Part shown: piece after piece, positions 1 to 4,192 of the stretch | Layout: every line of letters starts with the position of its first letter | How positions within the stretch are numbered: the first letter of the stretch is position 1 | NCBI GenBank assembly: GCA_002730655.1 | Contig: PCAT01000021.1 | Location: 14,401-20,435 of the forward strand | Direction of reading: 5' to 3' | DNA length: 6,035 nucleotides | Source: Balneola sp. | GTDB taxonomy: Bacteria > Bacteroidota > Rhodothermia > Balneolales > Balneolaceae | Notes under the pieces: model-generated | What the model saw: only the letters and a program-made list of their open reading frames with translations | The model's database searches: none | What the model was told of the DNA's origin: nothing | Made by a program: the position numbers and the translations under genes

Positions 1-311
1 TGTTCAATGTAGGTATTATAAATTCAAATGAACCCACGTTTGAAATCACAGATTACGAGCTTTACCAAAACTACCCTAATCCCTTTAATCCAACCACCCG
101 CATTCAATATGCATTACCTGAATTCACAAATGTTAAGATTGAAATATTCAACAGTTTAGGGCAAAAACTAGCAGAGCCGGTAAACGAACAACAAAATGCT
201 GGAATCCATGAAATAACATTTAAGTCGGAAGGATTATCAACAGGGGTGTATTTATATAAGCTTACGACACCGTTCTTTACTGAATCAAAAAAAATGTTAT
301 TAATTAAGTAA
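1..311 (+). CDS. Secreted/surface protein, C-terminal fragment with T9SS type A-like sorting domain (5' partial)
   Basis: This open frame enters from the left edge (first full codon at base 3) and ends at TAA 309-311, leaving the last 102 residues. It carries the hallmark of the C-terminal sorting domain of type IX secretion cargo and related FCB-group exported proteins. The signature YQNYPNPFNPTTRIQYALP lies at about residues 21-39, followed by a beta-rich stretch with I-F-N-S-L-G-Q-K-L. It ends with the typical G-L-S-T-G-V-Y-L-Y-K-L and a final K-K-M-L-L-I-K. In this family the roughly 80-residue domain folds as a small beta sandwich, directs passage through the outer membrane, and is often removed or used for surface anchoring. 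The catalytic or adhesive part lies outside the window, so the cargo type cannot be named. No convincing terminator follows. Family assignment is strong; that this organism has a working type IX system is inference. Confidence 0.9.
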   Translation, partial: FNVGIINSNEPTFEITDYELYQNYPNPFNPTTRIQYALPEFTNVKIEIFNSLGQKLAEPVNEQQNAGIHEITFKSEGLSTGVYLYKLTTPFFTESKKMLLIK

Positions 312-463
312 TTAGCATAACAGTCAAGGCCTTGTATTATTAAGAATTTATTATTGTATCTTCATTTACTTGTAAGTATCTTTGTATCCGTTTTAAAAGC
401 CCTTTATTAGCAAGAGTAATAAATAAAGCAGCAAATGCTTTAAACTATTTTCAAAGGGTTAAG
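312..463. other. Non-coding gap between the secreted-protein gene and tRNA-Asp
   Basis: This AT-rich spacer of about 150 bases shows no open frame with coding character. It holds a candidate tRNA promoter (353-384), listed separately. It also has a loop-less 10-bp palindrome CAAGGCCTTG at 325-334, and a possible 7-bp hairpin at 424-442 (TAAAGCA, 5-base loop, TGCTTTA) in what would be the tRNA leader. None of these looks like an intrinsic terminator for the gene on the left, because no T-run follows a hairpin. Confidence 0.6.
353..384 (+). promoter_or_regulatory. Candidate Bacteroidota-type promoter for tRNA-Asp
   Basis: The sequence TATCTTTG at 377-384 matches the -7 element TAnnTTTG of Bacteroidota primary-sigma promoters at every fixed position. 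ATTG at 353-356, exactly 20 bases upstream, matches three of four bases of the -33 element TTTG. Transcription would start near base 390 and give a leader of about 70 bases before the mature tRNA 5' end, to be removed by RNase P. The spacing fits, but the motif is short and AT-rich sequence produces chance matches, so this is a moderate-confidence call. Confidence 0.4.
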
Positions 464-537
464 GGTCCGGTAGTTCAGTTGGTTAGAACGCCTGCCTGTC
501 ACGCAGGAGGTCGAGGGTTCGAGTCCCTTCCGGATCG
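464..537 (+). tRNA. tRNA-Asp (anticodon GUC)
   Basis: A complete 74-base cloverleaf can be drawn by hand. The acceptor stem GGTCCGG (464-470) pairs with CCGGATC (530-536) with one G-U pair. The D arm contains GTTC and GGTT. The anticodon stem CCTGC/GCAGG (491-495/503-507) encloses the loop CTGTCAC with anticodon GTC at 498-500. The T arm GAGGG/CCCTT (513-517/525-529) has loop TTCGAGT. The discriminator base is G73 (537), the aspartate identity base. The anticodon reads GAC and GAU; position 34 is normally queuosine-modified. No CCA is encoded after G73 (the next bases are CAA), so the end must be added by a CCA-adding enzyme. A strong terminator follows immediately, which suggests a one-tRNA transcript. 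Confidence 0.98.
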
Positions 538-538
538 C

Positions 539-567
539 AAAAGCCCTGAATACAGGGCTTTTTTTTT
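539..567 (+). terminator. Rho-independent terminator of tRNA-Asp
   Basis: AAAAGCCCTG (539-548) pairs with CAGGGCTTTT (553-562) around an AATA loop, giving a 10-bp stem whose GC-rich core is GCCCTG/CAGGGC. It is followed by an unbroken T-run (559-567) that overlaps the 3' arm of the stem. The hairpin begins one base after the tRNA, so it should end the tRNA transcript and separate it from mnmG, which starts only about 40 bases further on. Confidence 0.88.
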
Positions 568-606
568 ATCTTTTTTTTGGTCGTTAAACACCTCAGTTAA
601 GTCAAT

Positions 607-2499
607 GTGAAAATGGAAGCTTTTCCAATATATGATGTAATCGTTGTCGGCGCAGGACATGCTGGTAGTGAGGCCGCGGGCGCGGCCGCACAGTTAGGCG
701 CTAAAACCTTGCTAATTACAATGAACCTAGAGGCTATAGCAAAAATGTCCAGTAATCCGGCAATGGGTGGGGTTGCTAAAGGACAATTGGTGCGGGAAAT
801 AGATGCGCTTGGCGGCCTATCGGGGATAGTGAGTGACCGATCAGCGGTTCAGTTCAGGATGCTTAATAGAAGTAAGGGGCCGGCTATGTGGAGCCCCCGA
901 TGTCAAAGTGATCGAGCGCTTTATGCTCAATATATGCGAGAAGAACTTGAGAAAAAACAAGAACTTAGCTTCCGACAAGATAATGTTGTAGACCTAGTCG
1001 TTGAGAACAAGGCGGTTAAAGGGGTTGTTACTCAGACAGGTCAGTTGTTCAGGTCTAAAACCGTGGTTCTTACAAGCGGAACTTTTCTGAATGGTTTAAT
1101 TCACATCGGTGAAATGAATTTTGGAGGCGGACGGTCAGGAGAGCGAGCCTCTGTTGGTATTTCTGCCGCCCTTGAACGACAGGGGTTTTCAATTGGGCGG
1201 CTTAAAACAGGAACGCCCCCCCGAATAGATGGAAGAACCGTTGATTATAACGCGCTAGAAATTCAGCATGGAGACGATGACCCCAGCCCCTTTTCATACT
1301 CAACAGATATTGATAGCTTGCGTAAAACAAAGCAACTAACGTGTTGGATAGGCTATACGAATGATGCTGTCCATCAAAAATTGAAGGATGGTTTTGATCG
1401 TAGTCCAATGTTTAACGGTCGTATAAAATCAGTTGGGCCAAGATATTGCCCATCTATAGAAGACAAAATTAACCGGTTTGCTGATAAAGATAGGCATCAA
1501 CTATTCCTCGAGCCTGAAGGCTGGAATACTTATGAAATGTATTTAAATGGTTTTTCTACGTCATTACCTGAGGATATACAATATAGCGCTCTTCGTACTA
1601 TTCCAGGCTTTAAAAAAGCGTCAATGCTTCGGCCAGGTTATGCTATAGAGTATGACTACTTCCCCCCGCATCAAATTAAGCGGAGCATGGAGACTAAGTT
1701 GATATCGGGCTTGTTCTTTGCTGGACAAATCAACGGCACAACCGGCTATGAAGAGGCTGCTTGCCAAGGGCTAATGGCGGGTATAAATGCGGCATTGAAA
1801 GTAGAGGGGAAGAATGAGTTTGTACTGAATCGATCAGAGGCATATATAGGAGTTTTAATTGATGATCTGATAAATAAGGGCACAGAAGAACCTTATAGAA
1901 TGTTTACCTCCCGAGCAGAGCATAGGATACTACTCAGGCAGGACAATGCAGACCTGAGGTTGACGCAAAAGGGATATGAGATAGGATTGGTTTCACGTGA
2001 AACACATGAGCGGTTCAGCCTTAAAAGGCAACAAATAAAGGATTTAACGTCATTATTAAACAGTGAAACCGTGCGACCAGAAGTCTTAAATGATTATTTT
2101 GCGGCTGCAGGCACGGCGGGCTTAAAGCAGCCAGTGAAAGCGCACACTGTATTACCGCGCCCAGAGGTAAATGTTGATGAGCTTTTACGGGCAGATGATG
2201 GTTTAAGAGCTAAAGTATACAATATTACGAGTGATAGGCTTGTTCTTGAGCAAGTAGAGATACAGATAAAATATGCTGGCTACATTGAAAAAGAGCATGA
2301 AATGGTTAAGGAGTTAGCGAATAAAGAACAAATAAAGTTACCCGAAAGCCTCGATTACGACCGAATAAAGAGCCTTTCAACAGAGGGGCGGCAAAAAATG
2401 AAAAAAATCAAACCAGAAACGCTTGGTCAGGCTAGCCGAATAAGTGGAGTGTCCGCTAGTGATATATCTGTTTTAATGGTTTTTCTTAAGCGGTTTTAA
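607..2499 (+). CDS. mnmG: tRNA uridine-5-carboxymethylaminomethyl(34) synthesis enzyme MnmG (GidA)
   Basis: MnmG is a cytoplasmic FAD-dependent enzyme. With the GTPase MnmE it installs the (carboxymethyl)aminomethyl group on wobble U34 of certain tRNAs, using methylenetetrahydrofolate and NADH. The protein is full length (630 residues; E. coli 629). The FAD-binding Rossmann motif V-G-A-G-H-A-G is at about residues 14-20. Family signature 1, GPRYCPSIEDK..RF with the catalytic Cys281, is at 277-291, and signature 2, AGQINGTTGYEEAACQG..., at 372-395. The MnmE/tRNA-binding C-terminal region ends in GQASRISGVSASDIS. The start is either GTG 607 or ATG 613. An in-frame stop at 598-600 excludes anything longer, and ATG 613 aligns best with E. 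coli numbering; no clear Shine-Dalgarno is present. The position matching E. coli Cys47 is Ser (codon 751-753). A parS-like site lies inside the gene at 1989-2004. rsmG follows after one base. Confidence 0.97.
   Translation: MKMEAFPIYDVIVVGAGHAGSEAAGAAAQLGAKTLLITMNLEAIAKMSSNPAMGGVAKGQLVREIDALGGLSGIVSDRSAVQFRMLNRSKGPAMWSPRCQSDRALYAQYMREELEKKQELSFRQDNVVDLVVENKAVKGVVTQTGQLFRSKTVVLTSGTFLNGLIHIGEMNFGGGRSGERASVGISAALERQGFSIGRLKTGTPPRIDGRTVDYNALEIQHGDDDPSPFSYSTDIDSLRKTKQLTCWIGYTNDAVHQKLKDGFDRSPMFNGRIKSVGPRYCPSIEDKINRFADKDRHQLFLEPEGWNTYEMYLNGFSTSLPEDIQYSALRTIPGFKKASMLRPGYAIEYDYFPPHQIKRSMETKLISGLFFAGQINGTTGYEEAACQGLMAGINAALKVEGKNEFVLNRSEAYIGVLIDDLINKGTEEPYRMFTSRAEHRILLRQDNADLRLTQKGYEIGLVSRETHERFSLKRQQIKDLTSLLNSETVRPEVLNDYFAAAGTAGLKQPVKAHTVLPRPEVNVDELLRADDGLRAKVYNITSDRLVLEQVEIQIKYAGYIEKEHEMVKELANKEQIKLPESLDYDRIKSLSTEGRQKMKKIKPETLGQASRISGVSASDISVLMVFLKRF
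1989..2004. other. parS: parS-like ParB-binding site 1 (inside mnmG)
   Basis: GGTTTCACGTGAAACA matches the bacterial parS consensus TGTTTCACGTGAAACA at 15 of 16 positions; only the first base differs. The inner 14 bases (1990-2003) form a perfect palindrome. The site lies in the C-terminal part of mnmG and encodes Val-Ser-Arg-Glu-Thr (residues 462-466 from GTG 607), in a segment that varies between family members. By family knowledge, ParB dimers load here as CTP-dependent clamps and spread on flanking DNA. Confidence 0.88.
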
Positions 2500-2500
2500 A

Positions 2501-3193
2501 GTGATTACTGACGCTCGCATCACAATACAAAAAGTAGAAGGTGCATATTATGCGCAGGTTAAAGAGCTATATAGAAGTAAGCTGACAGAGCTTAATAAGT
2601 ATATAGAAGAGCTTCAATGGTGGAACAAGAGAATAAACCTAGTAAGTAGAGATGTTTCACGTGAAACACTTGTAATGCATGTTGAGCACTCTTTAATGCT
2701 GCTATTAGTGCCTATAGTAAAAGAAGCGCAGATTATTTTAGACGTAGGTACAGGCGGGGGCTTGCCTGGGATTCCTTTAGGAATATGCCGGAATAATAAT
2801 GCAACACAGAGTATCATTATGAATGATAAAGTCGAAAAAAAAATATGGGCGTTAAGGCAAATAATTCAAAAATTAGGCCTCGAAGAGGTGGGCGCATTAG
2901 CAAGAAACGTAGCAACTATCCGTCTAAGTGATTTGGTTGATGTTTCACGTGAAACAAAGAGTAAAACCAGGTTGACAATATGCGTGACTAAGCATGCGTT
3001 TAAAATTGATCAACTCCTTGATTTAGTGCCCCCAGCTCTTACTAATGAGTTTGTTTTTTTAAAGGGGCGCACTGAAGCAATTGAAGAAATTAAAAGAGTA
3101 ATGTCGCCTATAAAAGCTGTTGTGTATATTTTAGACGGAATAGATAAAACTGCATTTTATGATGGCAAGGCTATTGTTCATCTAAGCCGTTAA
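2501..3193 (+). CDS. rsmG: 16S rRNA (guanine(527)-N(7))-methyltransferase RsmG (GidB)
   Basis: RsmG is a cytoplasmic SAM-dependent methyltransferase that makes m7G527 in the 530 loop of 16S rRNA; loss causes low-level streptomycin resistance in several bacteria. The 230-residue product is slightly longer than E. coli's 207. The N-terminal helix L-Q-W-W-N-K-R-I-N-L-V-S-R (about 38-50) is the family motif. The SAM-binding loop ILDVGTGGGLPGIPL is at about 79-93, and D-K-V-E-K-K-I-W-A-L matches the next conserved helix. The only start is GTG 2501, since an in-frame stop lies at 2474-2476 and no ATG, GTG or TTG occurs in the next dozens of codons. It begins one base after the mnmG stop, so translation is probably coupled; no Shine-Dalgarno is visible. 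Oddities: two exact parS sites lie inside the gene, and the usual S/A-R-A-(V/F) motif reads K-H-A-F at residues 164-167, so the core is divergent. Confidence 0.93.
   Translation: MITDARITIQKVEGAYYAQVKELYRSKLTELNKYIEELQWWNKRINLVSRDVSRETLVMHVEHSLMLLLVPIVKEAQIILDVGTGGGLPGIPLGICRNNNATQSIIMNDKVEKKIWALRQIIQKLGLEEVGALARNVATIRLSDLVDVSRETKSKTRLTICVTKHAFKIDQLLDLVPPALTNEFVFLKGRTEAIEEIKRVMSPIKAVVYILDGIDKTAFYDGKAIVHLSR
2653..2668. other. parS: parS ParB-binding site 2 (inside rsmG)
   Basis: TGTTTCACGTGAAACA is an exact 16/16 match to the parS consensus and a perfect palindrome. It encodes Val-Ser-Arg-Glu-Thr directly after the conserved N-L-V-S-R-D of RsmG, where relatives have a variable segment (for example a K-D-I-x type run). 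It lies 664 bases from site 1 and 288 bases from site 3, centre to centre. Confidence 0.95.
2941..2956. other. parS: parS ParB-binding site 3 (inside rsmG)
   Basis: TGTTTCACGTGAAACA is a second exact 16/16 parS match within the same gene. It again encodes Val-Ser-Arg-Glu-Thr in the same codon phase, here between the fourth strand/helix region and the final beta strands of the RsmG fold (about residues 148-152). Two exact copies within 300 bases make chance a very unlikely explanation. Confidence 0.95.
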
Positions 3194-3221
3194 TATGTAT
3201 TAGGTTTATTAGGAATACGTT

Positions 3222-4169
3222 GTGAATAGTTCAGAAAGAAGACTCAAGCTTATTTTGTTGCTACAAAGACCCGGGAGAAAAAAGACAGTTCAAGAGCTAG
3301 CGGATATTTTTGGGGTTAGTAGAAGGACTATATTTAGGGATTTTAATGCTTTGTCAGAAATAAATGTGCCTATTAAATATGACCGTTATACTGGCTATGG
3401 TTTAGTTGAGGGATATAAAATGCCCCCTTTAATGTTCAATTCAAAAGAACTAGCTACAATAATGGTCGGTTTGAATTTTGTTAAATCACAAGTAGATCAG
3501 CAGATGGTTCGGGATGCTATAGGGGTTGAGCTAAAAATAAAAAATGTTTTACCAAATGAGCTGAAGACACTCATGACATCATTAGAGGAGCATACCATTG
3601 TTGATCCTTATTTGCGGTATAATAGTAATCAAAAGAAAAGTGGAGACTGGTATTTGATTAGCGCTGCGATAGCAGACAAAAAAAGAATGCAATTCACTTA
3701 CACAACAAAAGCAGGTAGCCGGACTACGCGGAAAATAGACCCTTATTTGTTGGTTTATTTCCAAGATCATTGGAACGTGGTGGGCTGGTCGCACAGGCGC
3801 GGTGATATTCGTAGTTTTATACTCGATAGGATCGTGTCACCGGTTATTTTAGAAGAAAACTGGCTACCAAAACCAAAAATGAGCGTAGACAGCCTAATTT
3901 TCCGGTATAACGAGCTAAAAAAACTAGTGGTACTAGAAGTCGAAAAATCTGAGATAGAAGGGATAAGGGCTATTTTACCGGCTAAAATTATTAAGCTAGA
4001 GCAAAAAAAACCTAAAAAATTTAGGATATCTTTTGAATTTGATAATATGCCTTTCTTGAATCACTGGCTTTTACAGTTTGGTACAACAGTAAAAATAATC
4101 AAACCTGAAATCTTAATATCTTTGCAGAAACAAACACTTTATGCCATGATAAATGATTTAGAAAAGTAG
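3222..4169 (+). CDS. HTH/WYL-domain transcriptional regulator (YafY/DeoR-like)
   Basis: A 315-residue one-component regulator with three parts. A winged helix-turn-helix of the HTH_11 type is at about residues 5-60 (R-R-L-K-L-I-L-L-L-Q, then V-Q-E-L-A-D-I-F-G-V-S-R-R-T-I-F-R-D-F). A WYL domain is at about 140-215 (WYLISAAIADKKRMQFTY, then R-S-F-I-L-D-R-I). A C-terminal WCX domain at about 232-315 ends L-L-Q-F-G-T-T-V-K-I-I-K-P-E. The WYL signature triplet is W184-N185-V186, so only the Trp is kept. WYL domains are thought to sense ligands, often nucleotides or nucleic acid, and such proteins regulate defence, DNA damage or metabolism; the target here cannot be told from sequence. Start GTG 3222 has AGGA at 3211-3214, seven bases upstream, and an in-frame stop at 3201-3203 rules out a longer form. 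It lies 28 bases after rsmG, probably co-transcribed. Confidence 0.92.
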   Translation: MNSSERRLKLILLLQRPGRKKTVQELADIFGVSRRTIFRDFNALSEINVPIKYDRYTGYGLVEGYKMPPLMFNSKELATIMVGLNFVKSQVDQQMVRDAIGVELKIKNVLPNELKTLMTSLEEHTIVDPYLRYNSNQKKSGDWYLISAAIADKKRMQFTYTTKAGSRTTRKIDPYLLVYFQDHWNVVGWSHRRGDIRSFILDRIVSPVILEENWLPKPKMSVDSLIFRYNELKKLVVLEVEKSEIEGIRAILPAKIIKLEQKKPKKFRISFEFDNMPFLNHWLLQFGTTVKIIKPEILISLQKQTLYAMINDLEK

Positions 4170-4192
4170 AATTAGGCCCAGTAAAATATTTT

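Noticed and set aside
325..334. CAAGGCCTTG palindrome as a terminator or operator
   Set aside because: It has no loop, no T-run and no second copy, so chance is a sufficient explanation.
424..442. Hairpin TAAAGCA/TGCTTTA in the tRNA leader as a regulatory RNA or terminator
   Set aside because: The stem is short and AT-rich, with no T-run; it could be a processing element, but nothing in the sequence supports that.
312..613. Replication origin in the non-coding region before mnmG
   Set aside because: No DnaA-box cluster (TTATCCACA-like) or DNA-unwinding repeat array was found, and the region is taken up by the tRNA and its terminator.
1202..1408. Minus-strand open frame of 68 codons inside mnmG
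   Set aside because: It is antisense to a highly conserved part of mnmG, has no recognisable domain or start signal, and is best explained as a shadow frame.
2614..2817. Minus-strand open frame of 67 codons inside rsmG, also containing VSRET
   Set aside because: The VSRET appears only because the parS site is a palindrome. The rest has no family character and overlaps the conserved SAM-binding region of rsmG.
1989..2956. Noc-binding sites (nucleoid occlusion) instead of parS
   Set aside because: Noc sites have the core ATTTCCCGGGAAAT. All three sites here have CACGTG at the centre, which is the ParB form.
3582..3794. Minus-strand open frame of 70 codons inside the WYL regulator
   Set aside because: No recognisable protein features; it is antisense to the conserved WYL domain.
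4170..4192. Bidirectional terminator between the regulator and gyrA
   Set aside because: The 23-base gap contains only a weak AT palindrome (AAAATATTTT) without a GC stem; no terminator can be supported.
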